Source: RGIG8775 sp045612185
GTDB taxonomy: Bacteria > Bacillota > Clostridia > Oscillospirales > CAG-272
Length of the DNA stretch: 64,000 nt
Assembly: GCA_045612185.1 (NCBI GenBank)
Contig: JAZKYO010000030.1
Location: 1 to 64,000, forward strand
Direction: 5' to 3'
A program made the translations under genes and the position numbers. How positions within the stretch are numbered: the first letter of the stretch is position 1; each line of letters begins with the position of its first letter. Positions 52,257-61,629 of the stretch are shown piece after piece. The notes under the pieces are model-generated. The model was not told the origin of the DNA. It saw only the letters and a program-made list of their open reading frames with translations, and ran no database searches.

Positions 52257-53606
52257 TTATTCTTCTTTTTGTCTGTCGGGGTTAATAACCTTGGATGACT
52301 TTCTGTGCTCGGGCTTGATTTCTCCCGCTTTTGTAAGAGCCCATTTCGTAAGCATGGGGCCTACAAGCTCATATATGAGAACCGAGAAAAGCACTATATT
52401 TCTTACAAGGCTTCCCTCTCCCTCACCAAGCTGTTGCGCGGTAACCGACATTCCAAGAGCCACTCCAGCTTGTGGAAGAAGGGTGATTCCAAGATATTTT
52501 ACGATATTGTCATCGCATTTCACAGCCTTAGCACTGACATACGCGCCAAAATACTTTCCGAGGGAACGGAAAATAATATACACCACGCCAATACCCACGA
52601 TGGCTATATTAAGGAACACGTTAAGCTCAAGCTCTGCGCCGCTGATTACAAAGAACAGGATAAAGAGGGGGGTTGTCCATCTGTCCACTCTGTCCATAAG
52701 CTCCTCGGAGGACTCACAGAAATTGCAGAAAATTGTTCCAAGCATCATACAAGTGAGAAGCGAGGAAAAGCCGATATGTACTCTACCTATCTCAAACTTA
52801 AGCATAGTCATCGCAACGGTAAGAATAACCGCAGTTATCGACACCGAAAGGCGTTTACTGCGAGAGTGGAAGAACTTTTCAGCCTGAGAAAGCAAGAATC
52901 CCATAACCGCACCCAAAACAAGTGACAAAACAATTTCAAGAAGCGGATTTACTATTATTGAAACAAGGTCAAGCGAGGGAGTAATCATAACCCCGTCCGC
53001 TCCCATAATAGGGGTAATGCCCTTTGCGATACCGAAGGATATTGCAAAAACAACAAGTCCTACCGCATCGTCTAGGGCTACGATTGGCAAAAGAATGTCG
53101 GTAAGCTTACCCTTTGCCTTATACTGACGCACAACCATCAGAGTAGCGGCAGGCGCGGTTGCGGTTGCGATTGCGCCAAGCGTTATAGCAACACCGACAG
53201 GAAGGATTTCCTGACCGAGAATAAAGCTAAGTCCGATAAGCGCTATATCAACGAGGATTGTCGCAGTAATTGCCTGAAATATGGCGATTATAGTTGCCTG
53301 TTTTCCTATTTGTTTAAGCTGAGAGAGTCTGAACTCATTACCAATGGAAAATGCGATAAATCCAAGGGCAACGTCTGAGATAATACCAAAATGCTCAACG
53401 TATTCCATGGTATTAAAACCAAGACCGGTGATTCCCAGAAGTTCTCCAAGCTGTCCAAGACAAAACGGACCTATAAGGACGCCCGCAATAAGATAACCCG
53501 TTACAGCGGGAAGTCCCAAGGGCTTAATGATTCTAGTCATAAGAAGTCCGGCGAAAAGCGCGATAGCAACGCTTAACAAAATACTCAGTGAAGTTTCTAG
53601 TTCCAT
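52257..53606 (-). CDS. Kef/CPA2-type cation:proton antiporter
   Basis: ATG 53606 follows AAAGGAA. The 449-residue membrane protein has about 12 hydrophobic segments and motifs of the monovalent cation:proton antiporter-2 family, such as LGLPAVTGYLIAGVLIGPF near the start and LGAIATATAPAAT in the middle, followed by IVALDDAVGLVVFAI with acidic residues in the transport core. It has no C-terminal RCK (TrkA-N) domain, unlike KefB and KefC. It is transcribed alone, with its own promoter and terminator. The ion is not determined. Confidence 0.85.
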   Translation of the reverse strand: MELETSLSILLSVAIALFAGLLMTRIIKPLGLPAVTGYLIAGVLIGPFCLGQLGELLGITGLGFNTMEYVEHFGIISDVALGFIAFSIGNEFRLSQLKQIGKQATIIAIFQAITATILVDIALIGLSFILGQEILPVGVAITLGAIATATAPAATLMVVRQYKAKGKLTDILLPIVALDDAVGLVVFAISFGIAKGITPIMGADGVMITPSLDLVSIIVNPLLEIVLSLVLGAVMGFLLSQAEKFFHSRSKRLSVSITAVILTVAMTMLKFEIGRVHIGFSSLLTCMMLGTIFCNFCESSEELMDRVDRWTTPLFILFFVISGAELELNVFLNIAIVGIGVVYIIFRSLGKYFGAYVSAKAVKCDDNIVKYLGITLLPQAGVALGMSVTAQQLGEGEGSLVRNIVLFSVLIYELVGPMLTKWALTKAGEIKPEHRKSSKVINPDRQKEE

Positions 53607-53683
53607 AATATTCCTTTCAAGCCACAGCACGGCTAATACAAAAAATACTGCTCAAGCAAACCGGAGCCTGCGCAAACAGTAAT

Positions 53684-53712
53684 ATGATAACACTTTCGAC
53701 ACAAAATGTCAA
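53684..53712 (-). promoter_or_regulatory. promoter of the antiporter gene
   Basis: TTGACA (53707-53712), 17 bases, TATCAT (53684-53689) on the minus strand. Confidence 0.75.
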
Positions 53713-53760
53713 TACTTTTTCTAACAAAAAAGCCGCCCTTTAAAAGTTTATTTTTTAACA

Positions 53761-53791
53761 AAAAATTGCGAAGAGTATAAACTCTTCGCAA
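53761..53791 (-). terminator. terminator of the UPF0340 gene
   Basis: TTGCGAAGAGT (53766-53776) and ACTCTTCGCAA (53781-53791) form an 11-bp stem, with TTTTT on the minus strand. Confidence 0.85.
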
Positions 53792-53799
53792 CTGTTGTT

Positions 53800-54348
53800 T
53801 TAAGTGTTTTCGGGATAGACCGCGCGAGCTCCGCCGATAAATTTGGGGCGCGTTCTCGCGCATATTATATTTGCCTCTCCGATTTTTTGAACCGAAAGTC
53901 TTACCGGTACGGCGACGCGCTTAAGGTGCATACCGATGAGCGTACCGCCGATATCTATTCCCGCTTCGGCGCGAATTTCTTCAACCGCCACCGGTGAGTT
54001 GAAGTTTTTGTACGCGGTTGTGGCGAAAGACCCGCCCGCTTTAGGCTGCGGAATTACAGTTACAGGCTCGTATCCTCTCGTTTTCGCACATTCTTCCTCG
54101 ATAATAATAGCGCGGTTAAGATGCTCGCAACACTGCGCGGCAAGGTAGATTCCCTTCTCCTTTAAAATCGGATAAATTTCCGAAAATACAGCTTCCGCTG
54201 ACTCAAGGCTGGAATTTTTACCGATCTTACCACCAACGATTTCGGAAGACGAGCAACCGACAACGAGAATATCCCCTGCTTCAAGGGCAGCCGCGTCAAT
54301 CAGTTCTCTTACGGCAATCCCCGCGTTTTTTCTGATTTCTTCAAACAT
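53800..54348 (-). CDS. UPF0340 / TIGR01440 family protein (YwlG-like)
   Basis: ATG 54348 follows GGAGAG. The 182-residue protein shows conserved stretches of the family: DILVVGCSSSEIVGGKIGKN, LAAQCCEHLNRAIIIEEE and GIDIGGTLIGMHLKRVAVPV. The family is widespread in Firmicutes but its biochemical role is not established. It lies behind the terminator of the ispH/S1 gene, so it either has its own promoter or depends on read-through. Confidence 0.85.
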   Translation of the reverse strand: MFEEIRKNAGIAVRELIDAAALEAGDILVVGCSSSEIVGGKIGKNSSLESAEAVFSEIYPILKEKGIYLAAQCCEHLNRAIIIEEECAKTRGYEPVTVIPQPKAGGSFATTAYKNFNSPVAVEEIRAEAGIDIGGTLIGMHLKRVAVPVRLSVQKIGEANIICARTRPKFIGGARAVYPENT

Positions 54349-54360
54349 ATTTCTCTCCAA

Positions 54361-54392
54361 AAAATTCAGGGGTTGCCGCTATGAGCAACCCC
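54361..54392 (-). terminator. terminator of the cmk-plsC-ispH operon
   Basis: GGGGTTGC (54369-54376) pairs with GCAACCCC (54385-54392); on the minus strand TGAATTTTTT follows. Confidence 0.75.
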
Positions 54393-54401
54393 GATTTTCA
54401 A

Positions 54402-56432
54402 TTACTCAGCAGTCTCCTCTGCAGCCTCTTCAGCTACAACTTCCTCTGTCTCGGGCATAGCCTCTTCCTCAGCCTGAGCCTCGTCAAGAAGGACCTTGAT
54501 AGAAAGGCTTACCTTCTCCTTCTCATCATCAATCTCAGTGATCTTTACGTCAACTGTCTGACCGATTTCAAGAACGTCAGCGGGCTTAGCGATTCTTGTC
54601 TGCGCGATCTGAGAAATGTGGATAAGTCCGTCAACACCGTCGACGATTTCAGCAAATGCGCCGAAAGGCATCATGTTAACGATCTTAACGTTTACAACGT
54701 CACCGACGTTGTATGTATTCTTGAAGATGTACCAGGGATTTGTATCCTCGGTCTTGTAGCCAAGAGAAATTCTCTTCTTCTCAGCGTCAAAGCTCTTTAC
54801 GAATACTGTAATCTCGTCGCCGATAGCAACTACTTCAGCGGGAGTCTTAATACGCTTCCAGGAAAGCTCGGTAGCGTGAACCATTCCGTCTACACCGCCA
54901 AGGTCAACAAACGCGCCGTAGCTTGTCATGCTCTTAACCTTACCTGTGTACTGCTTACCCTCTTCGATGCTTGCCCAGAACTCAGCCTCCTTAGCCTTGC
55001 GCTCCTCACGGAGAACGACACGGATAGAACCGATAGCCTTCTTAGCGTAGTCCTTGATCTCGATAACCTTAAGCTTAACGACTGTTCCCACAAGTGCTGT
55101 AAGATCGCCGTCCTTCGGTACACCTGTCAAAGACGCGGGTACGAATACCTTTACAGAATCAACGAGAACGACAACGCCGCCCTTAACTGCCTCTGTAACC
55201 TTACCCTCAAGTACGTCACCTGTGTTGCAAGCCTCAACAATCTTGCCCCAGTTCTTGTCAGAGTCAACGCGCTTCTTGGAAAGCTCGGCAACTCCCTCGA
55301 TGTCACTTACGCGGATAACGAAAGCTTCAACTTCGTCTCCGACCTTGAACATCTCGGTCAGCTTAACAGAAGAATCATCTGTTATCTGCTCGGCCTTGAT
55401 TACGCCTGTAACTTTAGTGCCAAGATCAAGCTGCAGATCTGCGTCTGTAACCTTGGTTACTATTCCGGTAACGGTGTCTCCTGTATTTAAAGTTTTGAAT
55501 GTCTCCTCGAGCATTTGCGCAAAATTTTCTTGTTCGCTCATTTTTTTGTTTACCTCCTCTATTATGTCGCTTGGGGTTGAAGCTCCCGCGACAATTCCCA
55601 CTTTTCCGTGGATGTTCGGCAAAAAGGCTTCAAGCTCTGCCGCTTCCTCAATCCAGAAAGTGTTTTCACAATTCCTCTTACATATAGATGCCAATTTAGC
55701 TGTGTTAGAGCTTTCTTTTCCGCCTATAACGATTACTGTATCACACTTTTCGGAAAGGGCGGCAGCCTCTCGCTGTCTTTTTTCCGTAACATTACATATT
55801 GTATCAAAAATTATCGGATTTGTACATAGGTTTTTGAGAAATTTTTGAGTTTTTTCCCACTCCACCAAATTAAAGGTCGTTTGAGCAGCTAAAATCGGCG
55901 TTTTTTTGTGCAAATTGACCAAACTGCCATTTTTTACCGCGTTCTCAAATTCTTCTTTTGAGCCAAAAATATACTTTTCTCCTGAAAAGTAGCTCATTAT
56001 TCCGATAACCTCCGGGTGACTTTCGCTCCCCATAAGAATAAAAATATTTTCTTTCGACGAGTGTTCCATTGCTATATTATGGATTTTTTTCACATATGGG
56101 CAAGTGCAGTCCTCGTAGGTGAAAAACTCGTTTTGCATATTGAGTTCACGGAGCTTTTCTTCCATATAAATCGGTACTCCGTGAGCACGAAGGAAAAGCT
56201 TGACGGGCGACTTGCTGTCGGCTTGGCTCGCAATTTTTTCAACATCAGAAAACTCCACGGCAAAAACCCCTTTTTCTTCAAGACGTTTATTGAACGTAGG
56301 GTTATGAATAAGGTGCCCCAGAGTATATATTTTCTCTCCGCTTTCCTCGTTTATCGCGTTTTCAATTTTGTCGGCGGCTCTTTTTACGCCAAAGCAAAAG
56401 CCTGCGTTTTGCGCCACTGTTACTTTTTGCAT
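54402..56432 (-). CDS. ispH: bifunctional HMB-PP reductase (IspH) / ribosomal protein S1-like fusion
   Basis: The 676-residue protein begins with about 280 residues of IspH, the last enzyme of the MEP isoprenoid pathway. Three iron-sulfur cysteines are in NAGFCFGVKRA, YEDCTCPYVKK and FDTICNVTEKRQ, with RAHGVP between. The C-terminal part has four S1 RNA-binding domains (for example TGKVKSMTSYGAFVDLGG and VKIVNMMPFGAFAEIVDGVD) and an acidic Glu-rich tail. This fusion is known from Clostridia. The start overlaps the end of plsC by 13 bases. Confidence 0.95.
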   Translation of the reverse strand: MQKVTVAQNAGFCFGVKRAADKIENAINEESGEKIYTLGHLIHNPTFNKRLEEKGVFAVEFSDVEKIASQADSKSPVKLFLRAHGVPIYMEEKLRELNMQNEFFTYEDCTCPYVKKIHNIAMEHSSKENIFILMGSESHPEVIGIMSYFSGEKYIFGSKEEFENAVKNGSLVNLHKKTPILAAQTTFNLVEWEKTQKFLKNLCTNPIIFDTICNVTEKRQREAAALSEKCDTVIVIGGKESSNTAKLASICKRNCENTFWIEEAAELEAFLPNIHGKVGIVAGASTPSDIIEEVNKKMSEQENFAQMLEETFKTLNTGDTVTGIVTKVTDADLQLDLGTKVTGVIKAEQITDDSSVKLTEMFKVGDEVEAFVIRVSDIEGVAELSKKRVDSDKNWGKIVEACNTGDVLEGKVTEAVKGGVVVLVDSVKVFVPASLTGVPKDGDLTALVGTVVKLKVIEIKDYAKKAIGSIRVVLREERKAKEAEFWASIEEGKQYTGKVKSMTSYGAFVDLGGVDGMVHATELSWKRIKTPAEVVAIGDEITVFVKSFDAEKKRISLGYKTEDTNPWYIFKNTYNVGDVVNVKIVNMMPFGAFAEIVDGVDGLIHISQIAQTRIAKPADVLEIGQTVDVKITEIDDEKEKVSLSIKVLLDEAQAEEEAMPETEEVVAEEAAEETAE

Positions 56433-57040
56433 TTTTCAAATTCCTCGCCGAGTTTACATACTTCATCAAAAATGATATTTGATATTCTGACGTATTCGCC
56501 AGTACCGTCGGGGTCGTAGCCCAAATTTTCAAATTTTATGGGCTTGCCGATTATGACGGTAGTTCTTTTGAAAAGCCCATGCTTGTTTCCCTTGCAGTGG
56601 ATATATACCGGAAGCACGTCAACGCCCACTCGCGTCGCTATCATAGCCGCGCCGTTTTTAAGCTTGGTCTCACGCGGATTTTCTCCCGGGTGACGAGTTC
56701 CCTGTGGGAAAATACCTACTCTTTTGCCGTCCTCAAGGAGCGATATCGCTTTCTTGATTGCGCCAACGTCTTTTCCGCTTCGGTCTACGGGAAACGCGCC
56801 GAGAGTTCTGATAAGCCACGAAAGCACGGGAATTTTAAAGAGTTCTTTTTTTGCCATATAGCAAACCTGATGCTTCATGGCGGCACATATTACCACGGGA
56901 TCGGAAGCCGAAATATGGTTTGAGCAGACAAGCGCCGCGCCGTCCTTGGGCTCGTTTTCCGCGCCTATTACTCTTATACCAAAAATGAGCTTTACTATAC
57001 CGACGAAAAGGATATAGAAAAACCTGTAAACCTTGGTCAT
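56420..57040 (-). CDS. plsC: 1-acyl-sn-glycerol-3-phosphate acyltransferase
   Basis: This 206-residue membrane-associated acyltransferase makes phosphatidic acid. The HX4D motif is in CSNHISASDPVV, the glycerol-phosphate binding FPQGTRHPGE follows, and one N-terminal hydrophobic helix anchors it. Its ATG overlaps the TGA of cmk by 4 bases. Confidence 0.92.
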   Translation of the reverse strand: MTKVYRFFYILFVGIVKLIFGIRVIGAENEPKDGAALVCSNHISASDPVVICAAMKHQVCYMAKKELFKIPVLSWLIRTLGAFPVDRSGKDVGAIKKAISLLEDGKRVGIFPQGTRHPGENPRETKLKNGAAMIATRVGVDVLPVYIHCKGNKHGLFKRTTVIIGKPIKFENLGYDPDGTGEYVRISNIIFDEVCKLGEEFEKCKK

Positions 57041-57705
57041 ATATCTATCCTCTGCTTCGCTATTTCTATAATTTTGTCAAGCGTTTCTTCCATAGTAAGC
57101 TCGGAGTTATCAAGAATCACCGCGTCGTCCGCGGGAACTGCGGGAGCTACGTCACGGTTTTTATCGTTATTATCGCGCTCTATCATTTCCTTGAGAACAT
57201 CCTCGTAACTTGCTTCCATTCCCTTCTCTTTAAGCTCCAGCACGCGGCGTTTTGCTCGGCACTCAACCGAGGCGGTAAGAAAGATTTTCACTTCAGCGTC
57301 GGGAAGAATTACAGTTCCTATATCTCTGCCGTCCATTACCACGTTATTTGCGCGGGCAACAGCCTTTTGTGTTTCAAGAAGGAACGCGCGGACCGCGGGA
57401 ATTGCCGACACTGCCGAGGCATACATTGAGATTTCGGGCTCGCGTATTTTATCACCGAGGTTTTCGCCGTTGAGATAAACGCACTGAGTTCCGTTTTCAT
57501 ATTTCACCTCAATTCCAATGTCCTTAAGGTGAGGCTCTACCTGCTCCGCCGATTTTGGATCTGCACCCACGGAACGAATATAGTAACCAACCGTACGGTA
57601 AAGAGCGCCCGTGTCAACGTATACTATTCCCATTTTCTTGGAAAGCGCCTTTGCGACGCTGCTTTTACCTGCGCCGCTGGGTCCGTCTATTGCTATTTTA
57701 AACAT
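57037..57705 (-). CDS. cmk: cytidylate kinase
   Basis: The 222-residue enzyme phosphorylates CMP and dCMP. It has the P-loop IDGPSGAGKSSVAKAL, VDTGALYRTVGYYI and the CMP-site VVMDGRDIGTVILPDAEVK. AAAGGAG precedes the start. The order cmk-plsC-ispH/S1 is typical of Clostridia. Confidence 0.95.
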   Translation of the reverse strand: MFKIAIDGPSGAGKSSVAKALSKKMGIVYVDTGALYRTVGYYIRSVGADPKSAEQVEPHLKDIGIEVKYENGTQCVYLNGENLGDKIREPEISMYASAVSAIPAVRAFLLETQKAVARANNVVMDGRDIGTVILPDAEVKIFLTASVECRAKRRVLELKEKGMEASYEDVLKEMIERDNNDKNRDVAPAVPADDAVILDNSELTMEETLDKIIEIAKQRIDI

Positions 57706-57726
57706 AGAATTATCTCCTTTTAAATT

Positions 57727-58560
57727 TTAAATATGTAATATCATTCCGTCGTAGGAAACGAGGAATCCTTCTTTTGCCGCAATGGGCACAAACTCATCGT
57801 AAACCACATTATAGCCGTTATGCGAAAAGTGGTGGCAAACAAATGTTGTATTTTCATCCGCGACACCCATTTCAAGCATACGCGCGCGAACCTTTACGTT
57901 TTCCGCAAAGCTCATATGTCCTATATAAGTCAATGGCTTGCAGGCGTTGGTACAGTCAAGCGATACCATATTGAAATACGGCTTTGTCTTTTCCCAATAC
58001 TCCCACACCGAGTCGTCAAAATAATTGGTATCGTTAGCGTAGAGTATTGTTTTTTCACCATCGGAAATCTGATAGAAAAGCGGTCCGGATTTAGGGTCGT
58101 GTATCGCTTTAAGCGGGGTCACCGTATACTCGCCTATCTTTTTAGGCTCGAAGGCTTTGACCTCCTCAAACGAAAGAATATTAAGCTCTCTCAGCTTATC
58201 GTTAAGCTGGGGCTCAATTGATTCGCCCACCTTATCCGAGCCGTAAATATTCATGTGCCACCCCTCGGGCAAATGAGAAAAGCCGGGCTTAAAATTAGCT
58301 AAGTCAACGGGGTGAAGATGGTCGTAATGGTTATGGGTAACTATGCAATCACTAACCTTTAAAAGATCTATACGCTGAGCGTGAATGTGTGCCATCGTAT
58401 CCGCGGGAAAGTCGATAAGAAGCTTGCCGTCAACAATAGCCTGCGAGCGGGTTCTCAAAGCTCTTCCTCCGATTTCTCGCGAACGAATACAGTTTTCACA
58501 GTTACAAACGAATGCGGGAATTCCTTCTGCCGCCGCTGTTCCAAGGTATTGAAATTTCAT
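57727..58560 (-). CDS. metallo-beta-lactamase-fold hydrolase, PhnP-like (copy 1)
   Basis: The 277-residue protein carries the metal motif VTHNHYDHLHP and a second metal region YANDTNYFDDS, with His residues in IGHMSFAEN and FVCHHFSHNG. An N-terminal GTAAAEGIPAFVCNCENC resembles the cysteine region of PhnP phosphodiesterases. It is about half identical to its neighbour at 58573-59391, so the pair is a tandem duplication. The substrate is unknown; a cyclic phosphodiester is possible by family. Confidence 0.8.
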   Translation of the reverse strand: MKFQYLGTAAAEGIPAFVCNCENCIRSREIGGRALRTRSQAIVDGKLLIDFPADTMAHIHAQRIDLLKVSDCIVTHNHYDHLHPVDLANFKPGFSHLPEGWHMNIYGSDKVGESIEPQLNDKLRELNILSFEEVKAFEPKKIGEYTVTPLKAIHDPKSGPLFYQISDGEKTILYANDTNYFDDSVWEYWEKTKPYFNMVSLDCTNACKPLTYIGHMSFAENVKVRARMLEMGVADENTTFVCHHFSHNGYNVVYDEFVPIAAKEGFLVSYDGMILHI

Positions 58561-58572
58561 AACTTTTCTCCT

Positions 58573-59391
58573 CTATACTTTTAATATTATTCCGTCATAT
58601 GAGACGATAAATCCGGTCTCCGCGGCTATGGGTACAAGGTCATCGTACAAACAATTTATCCCATTATGAGAGATATGTGTGCAAACGAACACCGTGTTTT
58701 CATCGGCAATTCCCATATCAATCATTCGTTCCCGAACCTTTATATTCTCCGCAAGCCCCATGTGACCGACGTAAGTCAAGGGCTTACACGCATTGGTGCA
58801 ATCAAGCGTTACCAAGTCAAAGAAAGGCTTGGTCTTTTCCCAATACCCCCACACCGACTCGTGAAAATAGTTCGTATCTGTTCCGTAAAGCACGGTCTTT
58901 TTGCCGTCGCTTATTTGGTAAATAAGCGGTCCTGACTTGGCAGAGTGAATTGCTTTCAACGGAGTTACGGTATAACATCCAACCTTTTTGGGAACAAACT
59001 CTTGCGCCCGATCAAAGGAAAAGATATTCTGGTCAAGACAGCGGGCAAACGCCTCGCCGACTATATCCGAACCGTGAAAGGTTATATGCCAATCCTTTGG
59101 CGTGTGTATGTGTGTGGGACGAAAATTTTCAAGCTCAATCGGTGAAAAATGATCGTAGTGGCTATGGGTAACGAGGCAGTCGCTTACCCCCGACAAATCT
59201 ACGTTACAAAAATGAGAATGAGCCAAGGTGTCAGGTGGAAAATCTATAAGAAGCTTTCCATCTATCAACGCCTGAGCTCGCGTTCGGCAAGAACGCCCTC
59301 CGATTTTCCTTGCCTTTACACAATTTTCACAACAACACATAAGCGCGGGAATTCCCTCCGAGCCCCCTGTGCCAAGATATTGAATTTCCAT
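58573..59391 (-). CDS. metallo-beta-lactamase-fold hydrolase, PhnP-like (copy 2)
   Basis: The 272-residue paralogue of the previous protein has VTHSHYDHFSP as metal motif, YGTDTNYFHES, VGHMGLAEN and FVCTHISHNG, and the N-terminal cysteine pair in LMCCCENCVKARKIGGRSC. It is spaced 12 bases from copy 1 and 13 from the flavoprotein gene, inside one operon. The retention of all metal ligands in both copies suggests both are active, perhaps on different substrates. Confidence 0.8.
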   Translation of the reverse strand: MEIQYLGTGGSEGIPALMCCCENCVKARKIGGRSCRTRAQALIDGKLLIDFPPDTLAHSHFCNVDLSGVSDCLVTHSHYDHFSPIELENFRPTHIHTPKDWHITFHGSDIVGEAFARCLDQNIFSFDRAQEFVPKKVGCYTVTPLKAIHSAKSGPLIYQISDGKKTVLYGTDTNYFHESVWGYWEKTKPFFDLVTLDCTNACKPLTYVGHMGLAENIKVRERMIDMGIADENTVFVCTHISHNGINCLYDDLVPIAAETGFIVSYDGIILKV

Positions 59392-59404
59392 AATTCTCCT
59401 TTAC

Positions 59405-60652
59405 TTACCACTCGCCCACAGCGGCACTTTCACCAGCGACAACGGCAGTGGAAAAAGCTATTTGCAAGTTAAATCCACCCGTATACGCGTCCACGTCAAG
59501 CACCTCTCCCGCAAAATACAGACCTCCGATCCCCTTTGCCTGCATAGTACTTGGAACAATTTGCTTTACGTCAACACCGCCCTTGGTAATTATAGCCTCA
59601 TTTATTGGGCGGAAGCCGTCAAGGCTTATACGGAGACACTTAATAATTTCGGCAAGTCTCTGTCTTTCCTCGCGGGTAACCGAGTTAACCTTTTTATGTG
59701 GATCGATACCCGACAAATCAATCACCACGCTTATCATCTTTTGCGGCAAAAGCTCGCCAAGCGAGTTTGCGAAATCCTTATTGGCAAATTTTGTAAAATC
59801 GTTCAAAAGCCTATTATCCAGCGTTTTCATATCAAGCGCGGGCTTAAGGTCTATATGCGCCTCGTAGCTTGACGAATTAATATCGGGAATATGAGCCGAA
59901 GCCGAGAGAACAAGCGGTCCCGTTACGCCGAAGTGGGTAAACATCATTTCGCCAAAGTCCTCATACACGGTTTTCCCATTAGTTTTATTTACTATTTTAA
60001 GTGCCACGTTGCGGAGGGAGAGCCCCTGCATTCTTGGGCAAATCTTACTGCTTGAAACTATGGGAACAAGCGATGGCACAAGCTCTGTAACCTTTAAGCC
60101 AAGCTGCTTGGCGAATCGGTAACCGTCACCGTCAGAGCCGGTTTGTTTATAAGACATTCCGCCCGTAGCCACTACAACGGCATCGGCAAGATACTGTGAC
60201 TTCTCGCTGACGACGCCAACAACCGCGCCGTTTTCAACAAGCAAGGATTTTATTTTCTCGTACACGATTGAAACTCCGCTTTCGCGGCAGCCGCGCGCAA
60301 GGGCGTCAACTATATCCTGCGCCTTATCAGACACAGGAAACACGCGTTTTCCTCGCTCTGTTTTAAGCGGCACGCCAAGCGACTCGAAAAACTCCTTGGT
60401 GTCCTCTGTGGAAAATCTGTTAAGCGCACCGTAAAGAAAGCGCGGATTTGTAGGCACATTTTTCAAAAACTCCTGCGTATCGCAGTCGTTGGTAAGATTA
60501 CATCTCCCCTTGCCCGTTATTCTCAACTTTTTGCCAAGTCTGTCGTTCTTCTCAAAAAGCGTAACGTCCGCACCGTATCTCGCGGCGCTTATTGCCGCCA
60601 TCATACCTGCGGCGCCTCCGCCTATTACTATTACACTACGGTTATCACTCAT
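59405..60652 (-). CDS. FAD-dependent oxidoreductase, HI0933/BaiN family
   Basis: The 415-residue flavoprotein has an N-terminal dinucleotide fold VIVIGGGAAGMMAAISAARY, the family signature GKKLRITGKGRCNLTND, and the C-terminal GGLYFAGEVLDVDAYTGGFN. The family includes proteins annotated as BaiN-like or aminoacetone-oxidase-like; the real substrate is uncertain. Its ATG overlaps the stop of the rpiR-type gene by 8 bases, so translation is probably coupled. Confidence 0.85.
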   Translation of the reverse strand: MSDNRSVIVIGGGAAGMMAAISAARYGADVTLFEKNDRLGKKLRITGKGRCNLTNDCDTQEFLKNVPTNPRFLYGALNRFSTEDTKEFFESLGVPLKTERGKRVFPVSDKAQDIVDALARGCRESGVSIVYEKIKSLLVENGAVVGVVSEKSQYLADAVVVATGGMSYKQTGSDGDGYRFAKQLGLKVTELVPSLVPIVSSSKICPRMQGLSLRNVALKIVNKTNGKTVYEDFGEMMFTHFGVTGPLVLSASAHIPDINSSSYEAHIDLKPALDMKTLDNRLLNDFTKFANKDFANSLGELLPQKMISVVIDLSGIDPHKKVNSVTREERQRLAEIIKCLRISLDGFRPINEAIITKGGVDVKQIVPSTMQAKGIGGLYFAGEVLDVDAYTGGFNLQIAFSTAVVAGESAAVGEW

Positions 60653-61508
60653 GATTTTTGTCGTAAACGTCGTACTCGTCCCAAATTTCTTCAAGGGTCT
60701 TGAGACGGACGGTCAATTCCTCTTTCTTTTTCTTTGCAACCGAAACAGCGATAGCATTTATTATGCTCATGGGCGCTACCAACGAATCCACGAAAGAAGC
60801 CATATCACTGCTTGCCGTGAGAAGCTGGTCGGCGTTCTGCGCTATGGGAGAAGTCTTGCTGTCGGTAAGCGCGACAATATTCGCACCTTTATGGGCAGCA
60901 AACTCAACAGCGTTTATAACGCGCTTTGAGTATCTGGGAAAACTTATGGCTATAACAACGTCATCCTCATCTATGCGCATTATCTGTTCAAGCATTTCAC
61001 TTCCCGACGTCGTTTGCACAAGCGTAAGGTTATCAAACGCCATTTGCAAATTATAGTGCAAAAATCCCGCCAAGGTCGCCGACGAGCGTACACCGAGAAT
61101 ATATATACGCTTTGCCCCTATTATTTTGTCAACCGCCGTTTCAAAGGCTTTACGGTCTATGGTATCAAGGGTATTGCGGAGCTTTTCGGCATCGGCAAGT
61201 ATCACCTGCGTAAGAATGTCCTTATCTCCGATTATTGAATCCGAGACCTCCATGCGCTGAAATGACGTAAGGTTGGTACGCACAAGTTCACGAAGCGATT
61301 TTTGAAATTCCGGGTAACCTTCAAATCCCAATTGACAGGCAAAACGCACTACGGTGGACTCGGAAACGTCGGCAAGCATTCCAAGCTTTGCCGCTGTCAT
61401 ATACGCCGCCTTTTCGTAGTGCTCGATTATATAATCGGCAATAGCCTTCTGGCCTTTTGAAAAGCCCTCATAGCCGACCTCGATTTTTTTAAGTATACTC
61501 TCTTTCAT
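60645..61508 (-). CDS. RpiR/MurR-family transcriptional regulator
   Basis: ATG 61508 follows GAGG; the product has 287 residues. The N-terminal helix-turn-helix reads LGMLADVSESTVVRFACQLG, and the C-terminal SIS sugar-phosphate domain includes RIYILGVRSSATLAGFLHY and DVVIAISFPRYSKRVINAVE. Such regulators respond to phosphosugars such as MurNAc-6-phosphate. It is first in the long operon running to ispH/S1, behind a perfect promoter. Confidence 0.9.
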   Translation of the reverse strand: MKESILKKIEVGYEGFSKGQKAIADYIIEHYEKAAYMTAAKLGMLADVSESTVVRFACQLGFEGYPEFQKSLRELVRTNLTSFQRMEVSDSIIGDKDILTQVILADAEKLRNTLDTIDRKAFETAVDKIIGAKRIYILGVRSSATLAGFLHYNLQMAFDNLTLVQTTSGSEMLEQIMRIDEDDVVIAISFPRYSKRVINAVEFAAHKGANIVALTDSKTSPIAQNADQLLTASSDMASFVDSLVAPMSIINAIAVSVAKKKKEELTVRLKTLEEIWDEYDVYDKNHE

Positions 61509-61540
61509 AGCGTCCGCCTCGCAAAATTCAATCATCTAAT

Positions 61541-61569
61541 ATTATATTATTTTTTTGCGGTTTTGTCAA
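61541..61569 (-). promoter_or_regulatory. consensus promoter of the rpiR-to-ispH operon
   Basis: TTGACA (61564-61569), 17 bases, TATAAT (61541-61546) on the minus strand. Confidence 0.85.
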
Positions 61570-61592
61570 CTGAATTTTTTAAAATGCAAGAC

Positions 61593-61629
61593 AAAAAAAG
61601 ATACCCACGGGCTGTGAGTATCTTTTTTT
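61593..61629. terminator. terminator of the WbsX-like gene
   Basis: AAAAAAAGATACCCAC (61593-61608) pairs with GTGAGTATCTTTTTTT (61614-61629), one mismatch in the stem. Confidence 0.9.

Noticed and set aside
54381..55490. 369-codon plus-strand frame opposite ispH/S1
   Set aside because: Antisense of four recognisable S1 domains; leucine- and cysteine-rich without structure.
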